NCBI RefSeq assembly: GCF_005889735.1
Contig: NZ_VCKY01000011.1
Location: forward strand, 1-64,000
Origin: Nonomuraea turkmeniaca
GTDB taxonomy: Bacteria; Actinomycetota; Actinomycetes; Streptosporangiales; Streptosporangiaceae
Length of the DNA: 64,000 nucleotides
Reading direction: 5' to 3'
Part shown: piece after piece, positions 50,273-57,842 of the stretch
How positions within the stretch are numbered: the first letter of the stretch is position 1
How the letters are laid out: each line of letters starts with the position of its first letter
Position numbers and translations under genes: made by a program
The notes under the pieces: model-generated
The model's input: only the letters and a program-made list of their open reading frames with translations
Database searches by the model: none
Told to the model about the DNA's origin: nothing

Positions 50273-51298
50273 ATGGATGTGATCTTTCCTCGCAAGCTGA
50301 ACGAGGGCGACGTCATACGCGTGGTGGCGCCGGCCAGGTCCCGCGCGATGGTGATGGAGCATGACCACACCGACATCATCGGGCCTCGGTTCGCCGAGCT
50401 CGGCCTGACACTCTCCTACGGCAACCACGTCGATGAGCGCGACGCCTTCGACTCCACCAGCATCGCCTCACGGGTCGCCGATCTGCACGAGGCCTTCGCG
50501 GACCCGTCAGTGGCCGCGATCCTGACGGTCATCGGCGGCTACAACTGCAACGAGCTCCTGCCGTTCCTGGACTGGGAGCTGATCCGCGCCAACCCGAAGA
50601 TCTTGTGCGGATACTCCGACATCACCGCCCTGCAGAACGCCATCCTCGCCCGGACCGGGCTGGTCACCTACTCCGGTCCCCATTGGTCGACGTTCGGGAT
50701 GCGAGATCACTTCGAGCAGACTCTGCGCTGGTTCACCTCGGTCATGTTCGGCACCGCTCCGATCGCCCTCGCCCCCGCGGCGCACTGGAGCGACGATCTC
50801 TGGTATCTCGACCAGGACAAACGTGAACTGATCCCCAACGACGGATGGTGGCCGATCCGGCCCGGCACCGCCGAGGGACGCATCATCGGCGGCAACCTGT
50901 GCACGCTGAACCTGCTGCAAGGCACCCCGTACATGCCGTCCCTCGACGGTGTGATCCTTGTCGTCGAGGACGACCTCGAGTCACACCCGGCCACCTTCGC
51001 CCGCGACCTGACCTCACTGCTGCAGCTGCCCGGCGCTCCGGGGATCCGCGGCCTCGCGATCGGACGCTTCCAGCACGCCAGCCACATGACCCGCCCGCTA
51101 CTGGAACAGATCATCGACGCCCAACCGGCGCTGACCGGCATCCCCGTCCTGGCCAACATCGACGTCGGCCACACCTACCCGCTGGCCACCTTCCCGATCG
51201 GCGGCCAAGGCCGGCTCGCCGTCAGCGACACCGAACCCGCGACCGCGGCCGAGGCCGAGGCCGAGGCCGAGACAAGCGTGACGCTGCTCCGCCACTGA
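50273..51298 (+). CDS. S66-family LD-carboxypeptidase, MccF-like
   Basis: This 341-residue peptidase has a Ser-Glu-His triad: Ser in KILCGYSDITALQNAIL, Glu in VILVVEDDLESHPA, and His in VGHTYPLATFPIGG. The GGYNCNELLPFLDWELI block is close to the MccF branch, which cleaves the amide of microcin C-type aminoacyl-nucleotides, rather than the LdcA branch acting on muropeptides. The C-terminus carries a short Ala-Glu repeat. It could give immunity to an aminoacyl-AMP mimic. It starts 25 bp after the DUF1835 gene. Confidence 0.87.
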   Translation: MDVIFPRKLNEGDVIRVVAPARSRAMVMEHDHTDIIGPRFAELGLTLSYGNHVDERDAFDSTSIASRVADLHEAFADPSVAAILTVIGGYNCNELLPFLDWELIRANPKILCGYSDITALQNAILARTGLVTYSGPHWSTFGMRDHFEQTLRWFTSVMFGTAPIALAPAAHWSDDLWYLDQDKRELIPNDGWWPIRPGTAEGRIIGGNLCTLNLLQGTPYMPSLDGVILVVEDDLESHPATFARDLTSLLQLPGAPGIRGLAIGRFQHASHMTRPLLEQIIDAQPALTGIPVLANIDVGHTYPLATFPIGGQGRLAVSDTEPATAAEAEAEAETSVTLLRH

Positions 51299-51611
51299 GA
51301 CCCCGGCCCGTCCCATCGGGCACGAGGAGCATCCACCGGCGGCCGGGCCGGGGCAGGCACGGACGATCCCGGACGCGCTGATCGGCCGGGTGACGAGCGC
51401 GATCAATTTCGGAGCGGCGTCGATCCGGTGGCTCGGCGTGCTCGGTACGCCCTCTATAGGCGACAAATCCTGGTTCCCATGTCTTTGATCTTTAACCTGA
51501 CAACGCTAGTGGCTCCTGCCAACGGGCGGAGTCGAGGGGCGATGGGGGCAGGACGCGGTGTCGCCGCGGGCGCCTCGCGTCCACGCCACGTGCGCCGGAG
51601 GAGTGCCCGTC
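51299..51611. other. Intergenic, about 310 bp
   Basis: The region lies between two convergent genes. No gene, hairpin with clear terminator features, or repeat stands out. Confidence 0.5.
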
Positions 51612-52223
51612 CTAGCGCAGGCGTGCCAGCCAGCGGCCGTGCGCCGTCCAGCAGTCGGCTTCCACGAACCCGCCGGCCAGTGCGACCCGCCGGATGTCGT
51701 TCGCAGAAACGGTCGCCCAGCCGAACCATTCCCCGGCGAGCGGCCCCCGGCGTAGCCGGAGCCGGTCGACCCGGCTTCGTGTCCCGGGCGGCGCGACCTC
51801 GGCCAGGATCGTGCCGCCCGGCTCCAGGAGCTGCCTGACCCTGCGCAGCAGCGCTTCGGGGTTGCCACCGATGCCGATGTTGCCGTCGGCGAGCAACGCC
51901 GTCGCCCAGCGGCCGCTGCCGGGCACCTCGTCGAAGACGTCTCGGAGCAGGGCGAACCCTCCGGCGCGGCGGGTCAGGGCGACCGCGCGCGGTGTGATGT
52001 CGATGCCGAGTGAGCGGATCCCGCGTCGGGTCAAGGCCGCCGTGAGACGTCCGGGACCGGAGCCGATGTCCAGTGTGGGGCTGGAGCAGCGGCTCAGGAG
52101 TTCCTCGTCCCCGTCGATCGGCTCGAACCACCGTGCGGTCTCCAGCGTGACGCGGGTGCCGTCCACGTACTCGATCTCGGCGGCCTCTCCCGCGAGGGCG
52201 TCGGCGTAGATCTCCCCGATCAT
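51612..52223 (-). CDS. Class I SAM-dependent methyltransferase
   Basis: The 203-residue frame from the ATG at 52221-52223 has the SAM-binding motif I PTLDIGSGPGRLTAAL, motif II IRSLGIDITPRAVALTRR, the acidic ALLADGNIGIGGNPEALL, and a C-terminal beta tail GGFVEADCWTAHGRWLARL. Its acceptor is unknown. Its start overlaps the stop of the truncated DUF2064 frame (ATGA). It is also in frame with the upstream glycosyltransferase because of a 29-bp duplication, so it may be made as a fusion, from its own start, or both. Confidence 0.85.
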   Translation of the reverse strand: MIGEIYADALAGEAAEIEYVDGTRVTLETARWFEPIDGDEELLSRCSSPTLDIGSGPGRLTAALTRRGIRSLGIDITPRAVALTRRAGGFALLRDVFDEVPGSGRWATALLADGNIGIGGNPEALLRRVRQLLEPGGTILAEVAPPGTRSRVDRLRLRRGPLAGEWFGWATVSANDIRRVALAGGFVEADCWTAHGRWLARLR

Positions 52224-53702
52224 CGGTTCAGCTCCCGGAGTGCGGCGGCGAAACAGGACGCGGACACCTCGGCGGCCACGGCCGGACTGCGCGGCAGAGT
52301 CAGCCGGGTCTTGACCCTTCCGGGCAGCGGCTCCTCGGCGATGATCACGATCTGGGGCATTGGCGTATCTCCGCTTGGTGTGGCCGGCGGACGGCCCAGC
52401 CGATTGGTGTGGCCGGCGGACGGCCCAGCCGATCAGTACGGCCAGCGCGGCCGCGGCGTAGAAGGGGGTTCCTGGGCTGTCGGGGGCGACCGGGCCGGCG
52501 GTGTAAGCGACCGCGCCCGCAAGGGCCACGCCCAGCCATTCCCACCGGCCGTCCATGGCGGCCAGCGCGACGACCAGCAGCGCGTACCAGGAGTACCCGG
52601 GGGTGAACAGCAGGAGCAGCGAGCCGCTGACCAGCAGCGCGCCCTCCCAGGGCCGGTCGGCGTCGCCGTACCGCAGGACGAGAAGGACGACCAGGCCGAG
52701 TAGCGCGATCGCGGCATATGGGGCCCACGAGTCCGGCATGAGCAGCCGCAGGACCGCGTAGCGGTTGCCGCCGCCGGGTCCGTCGTAGCGCTCCTCCTTG
52801 AGGTAGCCCGGCAGGTAGCCCACCACCGACGCTCCCGAGGCCAGCACATAGGGCAGGTAGGACAGCGCCACCACGAGCACGGCAGGCACCACGGTGCCGA
52901 GGACGCGCCGCCACGCCACGCCGTTCGCCAGCACGCCGGACAGGGCGCCGGGGAGCGCTGTCACGGGCAGCAGCTTGGCCGCCACGGCTGCGCCGAGCAG
53001 CGCGCCGCGGGCGCGACCGGCGCGGACGGCGCTGAAGGCCAGCACCACCAGCAGCACGCCGAGCATGTCGACGTGCGCGTTGTTCACGGCCTCGACCGGC
53101 ACCGCGGGGCACCACGCCCAGTACGCCGTCCGGCGGGCGCCCGCGAGCCGGCACAGCGCCACCAGCGCCAGCACGGCCATCGCCCAGCCGCCGAGTTGGA
53201 GGGCCTTGTGCCGCGAACCCTCCGGCGAGAGCCAGTGCAGCAGCAGGAAGTACCCCTGCGCGACCGGCGGGTAGATCGTGGGCTCGGTGGGGCGGTTGAT
53301 CCGGGTGCAGCCGTCGACGGGCAGGGGCCACAGATCGGGGGCGCCGCAGTCCGGCGGGAAGAGCCAGTCGTCGCGCAGCGGGACGAGCGCCGGGTCGGAC
53401 GGCGGGTGGTCGTAGGGGGAGATGCCCGCGGCCTGCACCCGGCCGTCCCATGCGTACCGGAAGGAGTCGGTGCTGCTGCTCGGAGGGGCCGCCAGCCCGG
53501 TTGCGGCCAGCGTGATCCCACCGGCGACGACCAGCGCACCGAGCCGCCGTTCCGGCACCCGCCGGGCCAACCACAAGGCGGACGCGAACAGCGCCCAGGC
53601 CAGCAGGTACCAGTCCAGGCCGGGTGGCCCGGCCACCATCCTGAGCAGGACGGCCGCCAAGGCCACGAGGGTCCCGCTGACCGCGAGCAAGCTTCGGCGC
53701 AC
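51612..53702 (-). CDS. GT87-like polyprenyl glycosyltransferase reading through into the methyltransferase
   Basis: From the GTG at 53700-53702 (GAGG upstream) the frame encodes a ten-or-more-helix membrane glycosyltransferase with the signature DSFRYAWDGRVQAAGISPYD, an acidic DWLFPPDCGAP loop and PTIYPPVAQGYFLL, as in actinobacterial polyprenol-phosphate-mannose mannosyltransferases. It would normally stop at 52345, after GWAVRRPHQAEIRQC. A 29-bp duplication at 52375-52432 shifts the frame, and it now stays open for 696 codons through a linker into the methyltransferase. Both domains look intact; whether the fusion is made is open. Confidence 0.75.
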   Translation of the reverse strand: MRRSLLAVSGTLVALAAVLLRMVAGPPGLDWYLLAWALFASALWLARRVPERRLGALVVAGGITLAATGLAAPPSSSTDSFRYAWDGRVQAAGISPYDHPPSDPALVPLRDDWLFPPDCGAPDLWPLPVDGCTRINRPTEPTIYPPVAQGYFLLLHWLSPEGSRHKALQLGGWAMAVLALVALCRLAGARRTAYWAWCPAVPVEAVNNAHVDMLGVLLVVLAFSAVRAGRARGALLGAAVAAKLLPVTALPGALSGVLANGVAWRRVLGTVVPAVLVVALSYLPYVLASGASVVGYLPGYLKEERYDGPGGGNRYAVLRLLMPDSWAPYAAIALLGLVVLLVLRYGDADRPWEGALLVSGSLLLLFTPGYSWYALLVVALAAMDGRWEWLGVALAGAVAYTAGPVAPDSPGTPFYAAAALAVLIGWAVRRPHQSAGPSAGHTKRRYANAPDRDHRRGAAARKGQDPADSAAQSGRGRRGVRVLFRRRTPGAEPMIGEIYADALAGEAAEIEYVDGTRVTLETARWFEPIDGDEELLSRCSSPTLDIGSGPGRLTAALTRRGIRSLGIDITPRAVALTRRAGGFALLRDVFDEVPGSGRWATALLADGNIGIGGNPEALLRRVRQLLEPGGTILAEVAPPGTRSRVDRLRLRRGPLAGEWFGWATVSANDIRRVALAGGFVEADCWTAHGRWLARLR
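52220..52360 (-). pseudogene. Truncated DUF2064 (CofC-like) glycosyltransferase
   Basis: MPQIVIIAEEPLPGRVKTRL and the following LPRSPAVAAEVSASCFAAAL are the N-terminus of DUF2064/TIGR04282 nucleotide-sugar transferases, normally about 210 residues. This frame stops after 46 residues, overlapping the methyltransferase ATG. The rest of the gene is missing, so it cannot be active. Confidence 0.75.
52375..52432. repeat. 29-bp perfect tandem duplication in the glycosyltransferase 3' end
   Basis: Positions 52375-52403 and 52404-52432 are identical, starting TTGGTGTGGCCGGCGG. As 29 is not a multiple of 3, it changes the downstream frame: with one copy the gene would end at 52345; with two it opens into the methyltransferase. 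Confidence 0.95.
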
Positions 53703-53762
53703 AGGCGGCAGCCTCGCATCCCGAGGCCGGCTCGGGCGCGTGACGGGCTCGCCTGTTCGCCC

Positions 53763-53782
53763 TTCGTAAGAACTCTTACGAA
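53763..53782. promoter_or_regulatory. 20-bp palindrome in the divergent promoter region
   Basis: TTCGTAAGA and TCTTACGAA are exact inverted repeats around a central AC. It lies between the glycosyltransferase on the minus strand and the epimerase relic plus GT2 gene on the plus strand, and is a good operator candidate for an unlinked regulator. Confidence 0.6.
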
Positions 53783-53832
53783 CCGCTGACGTCACCTCGG
53801 CATGGCCGCAACGGCGGGCTAGCGTCGGCGGC

Positions 53833-53928
53833 GTGAGAGTGATGGTCACCGGCTCGGCCGGTTTCATCGGGGAACACGTGGCCGAGATCGGCTTCGACGC
53901 GGGTACGAAGGAGTTCGCCCGGTCATGA
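53833..53928 (+). pseudogene. Epimerase reduced to its two ends
   Basis: This 31-codon frame reads VRVMVTGSAGFIGEHV, the NAD-binding start of an NDP-sugar epimerase (SDR), directly joined to AEIGFDAGTKEFARS, which resembles the C-terminus of such enzymes. The 250-300 residues in between are gone. Its stop overlaps the ATG of the GT2 gene (ATGA), so the original operon coupling is preserved. Confidence 0.65.
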
Positions 53929-54587
53929 CGATCGACGTCATCCTGCCTTGCCTGGACGAGGAAGCCGCGCTCGGCTGGGTGCTGGGGCGCATGCCCGACG
54001 GCTACCGCCCGATCGTGGTCGACAACGGCTCCACGGACCGCTCCGCGGAGATCGCCCGCGACCTCGGGGCGCGGGTGGTCCACGAACCCAGGCGCGGCTT
54101 CGGCGCCGCCTGCCATGCCGGGTTGCTGGTCTCCTCCGCCGAGCTGGTCTGTTTCATGGACGCCGACGCCTCGCTCGACCCCGCCCAGCTTCTCCGAGTG
54201 GCCACCCCTGTGCTCGACGGGCGCAGCGACCTCGTACTCGGACGACGCGTACCGCAGACCGCGGGGGCCTGGCCCCCGCACGCCCGGCTGGGCAACGCCG
54301 TCCTCGCCGGCAACCTGCGCCGCCGCACGGGTGCGCCGCTGCACGACCTCGGCCCCATGCGGGCGGCCAGGCGCTCGTCGCTGCTGGCGCTCGGCCTGAC
54401 CGACCGCCGCTTCGGCTATCCCCTGGAGATGGTGTTGCGCGCCGCCGCGGCCGACTGGCGGATCACCGAGGTGGAAGTGGACTACCTGGCACGGACGGGA
54501 CGCTCCAAAGTGACCGGCACCCTGCGCGGGACGCTGCGCGCCGTCGCTGACATGCGGCGGGTCATGGCCGAGATCCGGCCCGGTTGA
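53925..54587 (+). CDS. GT2-family glycosyltransferase
   Basis: This 220-residue GT-A enzyme has the nucleotide-binding start VILPCLDEEAALGWVL, the VVDNGSTDRS loop, and the metal-binding DAD in ELVCFMDADASLDP, followed by a C-terminal FGYPLEMVLRAAA region. It lacks membrane helices, as in the dolichol-phosphate-mannose synthase-like subgroup, so it may make a polyprenyl-linked sugar for the neighbouring GT87-like enzyme. It is translationally coupled to the epimerase relic. Confidence 0.88.
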   Translation: MTIDVILPCLDEEAALGWVLGRMPDGYRPIVVDNGSTDRSAEIARDLGARVVHEPRRGFGAACHAGLLVSSAELVCFMDADASLDPAQLLRVATPVLDGRSDLVLGRRVPQTAGAWPPHARLGNAVLAGNLRRRTGAPLHDLGPMRAARRSSLLALGLTDRRFGYPLEMVLRAAAADWRITEVEVDYLARTGRSKVTGTLRGTLRAVADMRRVMAEIRPG

Positions 54588-54932
54588 CCAGGTTCTCCGG
54601 CCAAGCTCGGCGCCATGGGGCCGGCCAGCGGCCTCGAGCTGGCGGGGGCGCAGCGGCCGCCCTCGGAGATGTGATCACCACATCGGCGGACCCGGCGCCT
54701 TCCAAGCCCTGACGGCACTCGGTGAAGGACTACGCCCCGGCGATGCAGCCGACCTACGAGCCGCGCTCCGCCCGCTGCGCGGGGCTCAGCGCATCGTCGG
54801 CGACCACGTCGGAAACGCCCAGCCGGGCGCCCGCCCGGCTGGGCTTGGCCAGCGCCAGCGCCAGCGCCAGCGCCAGCATCTCCTCGGTCATGTCGAGCCG
54901 CGGACATCGGCTTTCCGATCGCATGAGGGGGA
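54588..54932. other. Intergenic, about 345 bp, with a (GCCAGC)5 run
   Basis: No gene is supported. A GCCAGC hexamer is repeated five times at 54848-54877. A plus-strand stretch (HIGGPGAFQALTALGEGL) looks protein-like but has no start signal or recognised family. Confidence 0.5.
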
Positions 54933-55505
54933 TCAGCGCAGGTGCCGGCAAATGGCGTGGCGGATCTGCTCGGGCGTCATCGGGTCGGTCGACAGGGCGC
55001 TGTGCAACACGAGCCCTTCGATGAGCGCGTCGAGTTCCCGGGCGGTGGTGGCGTCGAAGTGGCGTTCCAGCGCTTGGCGACTGCGCGCCATCCAGGCCTG
55101 GGTGACGGTCCTCAAGGCCGGGTTACGCGCTGCGGCCACGTACAACTCCACGCTGAGGACGAGGTCCTGCCGTGCGCCGAGCAGGTCGTCCGACACCAGC
55201 GTGATGACCGCCTCGATCGCCGCGTCACGATCCCGGGCGGCGCTCAGACGCTCGTCGAAGACGCGGGCCACCGAGTCGGCGTGCCGGGTGAACGCCTCGG
55301 CGAGCACCTCGTCCAGGGACGCGAAATGGTAGGTCATCGAACCCAGCGGCACGTCCGCGGCGCGGGCGATCTCCCGGTGCGTCGTCCCGGCGACGCCGCG
55401 CTCGGCGATGACGGTGAGCGCGGCGTCGATCAACCGGTCCCGCCGCCCGGGGTCGTGCCGGCGCGGCCGCCGCGGGACCGGTGACCGCGGGGTGGGGCCG
55501 CTCAT
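54933..55505 (-). CDS. TetR-family regulator
   Basis: This 190-residue regulator has a basic N-terminus, a helix-turn-helix (RLIDAALTVIAERGVAG, THREIARAADVPLGSMTYHF) and a helical effector domain. Its ATG overlaps the stop of the upstream acetyltransferase (ATGA), so both come from one message. The inverted repeat upstream of that operon is its most likely target, giving autoregulation. Confidence 0.88.
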   Translation of the reverse strand: MSGPTPRSPVPRRPRRHDPGRRDRLIDAALTVIAERGVAGTTHREIARAADVPLGSMTYHFASLDEVLAEAFTRHADSVARVFDERLSAARDRDAAIEAVITLVSDDLLGARQDLVLSVELYVAAARNPALRTVTQAWMARSRQALERHFDATTARELDALIEGLVLHSALSTDPMTPEQIRHAICRHLR

Positions 55506-56089
55506 GCCGTACCCGGCCCGATGGCGCGGATCACGCGGGCGGGATTGCCCACGGCGACGACGTTCGCCGGGAGATCGCGCGTGACCACCGCGCCGGCGCC
55601 GACGACGGTGTTGTCCCCGATCGTGACGCCGGCCAGGACGATCGCCCCGCTGCCCAGCCATACGTTGTCGCCAATGGTGATCGGCTTCGCGGCCTCCCAC
55701 TTCGCCCGGCGGGGCTCCGGATCGACCGGGTGTGTCGGCGTCATGAGCTGCACGTACGATCCGATCTGCACGTCGTCGCCGATGGTGATCGGCGCGACGT
55801 CCAAGGCGACGAGACCGAAGTTGGCGAACGACCTGGCGCCGATGTGGATGTGGCTGCCGTAGTCGACCCGCAGTGGCGGCCGGATCTCCGTGCCCTCACC
55901 GATCGCACCGAGCAACTCGGTGAGCAGCCGGCGCCGCTCCTGCGGATCACGGGCCGACGTCGCGTTGTACGCGTCCATCAGGTCCATGGCCCGCAGGTTG
56001 TGCTCGGCCAGCTCCGGGTCATCGGCGATGTACAGGTCGCCGGCGAGCATCCGCTCACGCATCGAGCGGCCATCGAAGTCAGACACCAT
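55502..56089 (-). CDS. Maltose/galactoside O-acetyltransferase-like LbH protein
   Basis: This 195-residue left-handed beta-helix acetyltransferase has the Maa N-terminal helix pair (MRERMLAGDLYIADDPEL) and hexapeptide turns such as IGDDVQIGSYVQLMTPTHPV with the catalytic His, ITIGDNVWLGSGAIVLAGV and TVVGAGAVVTRDLPANVVAV, then the terminal GNPARVIR. It acetylates sugars with acetyl-CoA. The ATG at 56087-56089 is preferred over upstream codons inside the operator region. Confidence 0.9.
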   Translation of the reverse strand: MVSDFDGRSMRERMLAGDLYIADDPELAEHNLRAMDLMDAYNATSARDPQERRRLLTELLGAIGEGTEIRPPLRVDYGSHIHIGARSFANFGLVALDVAPITIGDDVQIGSYVQLMTPTHPVDPEPRRAKWEAAKPITIGDNVWLGSGAIVLAGVTIGDNTVVGAGAVVTRDLPANVVAVGNPARVIRAIGPGTA

Positions 56090-56091
56090 AC

Positions 56092-56124
56092 GTACAAGCG
56101 TACACATCTCATGTACGCACGTAC
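56092..56124. promoter_or_regulatory. Candidate TetR operator upstream of the acetyltransferase-tetR operon
   Basis: GTACAAGCGTACA (56092-56104) and TGTACGCACGTAC (56112-56124) form an inverted repeat matching at 11 of 13 positions, 7 bases apart. It sits just upstream of the first gene of an operon that ends with a tetR gene. Confidence 0.65.
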
Positions 56125-56204
56125 ATATCACTGGGTCTGGTCCGCGCCGGCCACGATGTGCTCCGCTTCTCTTCGGCGAGCCGGGCACACTGAAGCCGAC
56201 AAGG

Positions 56205-57194
56205 TCACCCTCGGGGCACCGGTGAGGTCGTTGCGCCGGCCGACAACAGTCTTTCCGCCAGCACGCGACAGCGCGCCCTCAGCTCCGGAGGGTCGAGTAC
56301 CTCGAAGTCGTGCCCCAGCAGGACCATGTGCATGAGCACGAAGTCGAGGCTGCGCCCGCCACTGAGCACCTCGCAGCGCTCGCTCCCCCGCGGTCGTACG
56401 ACGGCCGCCGACGCCGGAATCTGCGCGCGCACCGTGTCGGCCGGCGCGTGCACGAGGAAGCGCGCCTGGTGCGGGTAGACCCGGCTCGCCACGCTCTCCT
56501 GCACGTACGTCGCCGCGTCGGGCGCGGCGCGCGGGCGGAAGCGCCAGGTCCGTGCGGACACGTCGGTCATCCGGTCGACACGGAAGCTGCGCCAGTCGTC
56601 GCGATCGAGGTCGTAGGCGAGGAGGTACCAGCGCCGGTCGGAGGCGACCAGGCGGTAGGGCTCGACCCGGCGCCGTCGTACCTCGCTCCCGGACGGGTAG
56701 CCGAAGCCGGCCTCGACCTCGTCGCGGCAGGCTCTGGCCAGCGTCATGAGCACGTCGGGGTCGACCGGCGTACGGCCTCCGCCGAAGGACTCCACCGAGC
56801 CGGAGAGCGCGCGCACCTCGTGCCGCAACCTGGTGGGCAGCACCCGGTCGAGCTTGGTCAGCGCCCGGAGTGCGGCGTCGCCGGCGCTGGCGACCGCGCC
56901 ACCCGCTCCGACGAGCAGCGAGACCGCGGTGGCGATCGCCTCCTCGTCGTCGAGCAGCAGCGGCGGCAGGTCCTGCCCGGGACCGAGCTGGTAGCCGCCG
57001 CCGACACCCTGGCTGGCATGCACCGGATAGCCGAGCGTGCGCAGCCGCTCGACATCACGACGTACGGTGCGCGGCGTGACCCCGAGCCGGTCGGCGAGCT
57101 CGGGGCCGGTCCAGATCTGGCGCTGCTGCAGCAGCCCGAGCAGGGTGAGCACCCGCTCCGTCGTGCCCCGCTCGTCGCCGCTCGCCACTTCCAT
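56205..57194 (-). CDS. WYL-domain transcriptional regulator
   Basis: This 329-residue protein has an N-terminal DeoR-like helix-turn-helix (ERVLTLLGLLQQRQIW, TGPELADRLGVTPRTVRRDVERL), a WYL domain (VEPYRLVASDRRWYLLAYDLD, followed by WRSFRVDRM) and a WCX C-terminal part (FEVLDPPELRARCRVLAERL). WYL regulators bind nucleic-acid or nucleotide ligands. It is divergent from the DinB-VOC operon, with 60 bp between them, and is a likely regulator of it. A GTG nine bases upstream is an alternative start. Confidence 0.9.
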   Translation of the reverse strand: MEVASGDERGTTERVLTLLGLLQQRQIWTGPELADRLGVTPRTVRRDVERLRTLGYPVHASQGVGGGYQLGPGQDLPPLLLDDEEAIATAVSLLVGAGGAVASAGDAALRALTKLDRVLPTRLRHEVRALSGSVESFGGGRTPVDPDVLMTLARACRDEVEAGFGYPSGSEVRRRRVEPYRLVASDRRWYLLAYDLDRDDWRSFRVDRMTDVSARTWRFRPRAAPDAATYVQESVASRVYPHQARFLVHAPADTVRAQIPASAAVVRPRGSERCEVLSGGRSLDFVLMHMVLLGHDFEVLDPPELRARCRVLAERLLSAGATTSPVPRG

Positions 57195-57254
57195 GTCACT
57201 CACCCTGCCAGATAGCGGACCGATTCTGTCCGCCAGGGGTGTCAGGGTGGCCCC

Positions 57255-57842
57255 ATGGACGCAGACGAACTCGACTGGAACCGGACGCTGCGCGAGCAGT
57301 GGGAGTTCCACTGGAACCATCAGCTCCGAGCTCGGCTCGACGGCCTCACCGACGACGAGTACTTCTGGTCTCCGGTGCCGGACGCCTGGAGCGTGCGACC
57401 GCGCGGCAGCTCGACGGCGCCCGTACAGGCCGGCGCCGGGGACTTCACGATCGACTACGCCTTCCCCGAGCCGGTGCCCGCGGCCTTCGCCACGATCGCC
57501 TGGCGACTCGGCCACGTCATTGTCGGCGTGCTCGCCGCGCGCAACGCGGCGCACTTCGGCGCGCCGGCGGCGTCGTACGAGACCTGGGAGTACGCCGGCA
57601 GCGCGGCCACCGCGCTCGACCAGCTGGAGACCCAGCTCGACGTCTGGCTGGCCGGAGTGCAAGGACTCGGGGAGGCTGGACTCCGGGTCCCGGTCGGCGA
57701 GAAGGAGCCCTACCCCGAGGCGCCCATGGCCGATCTGGTGCTGCACATCCACCGCGAGCTGATCCACCACCTGTCCGAGGTCTGCCTGCTGCGCGACCTC
57801 TACCTGCACACGAACCCCGCTACGAACGGAGCAACCCGATGA
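57255..57842 (+). CDS. DinB-family protein
   Basis: This 195-residue protein has a DinB four-helix bundle with the putative metal ligands in RLGHVIVGVLAARNA and in HIHRELIHHLSEVCLLRDLY. DinB-fold proteins often transfer a thiol cofactor or bind metal; the exact role is unknown. Its stop overlaps the ATG of the VOC gene. Confidence 0.85.
   Translation: MDADELDWNRTLREQWEFHWNHQLRARLDGLTDDEYFWSPVPDAWSVRPRGSSTAPVQAGAGDFTIDYAFPEPVPAAFATIAWRLGHVIVGVLAARNAAHFGAPAASYETWEYAGSAATALDQLETQLDVWLAGVQGLGEAGLRVPVGEKEPYPEAPMADLVLHIHRELIHHLSEVCLLRDLYLHTNPATNGATR

Noticed and set aside
54660-54900. Plus-strand stretch HIGGPGAFQALTALGEGL compared with glycosyltransferase C-termini
   Set aside because: The similarity is limited to a Gly-rich turn; there is no start codon or continuing domain.
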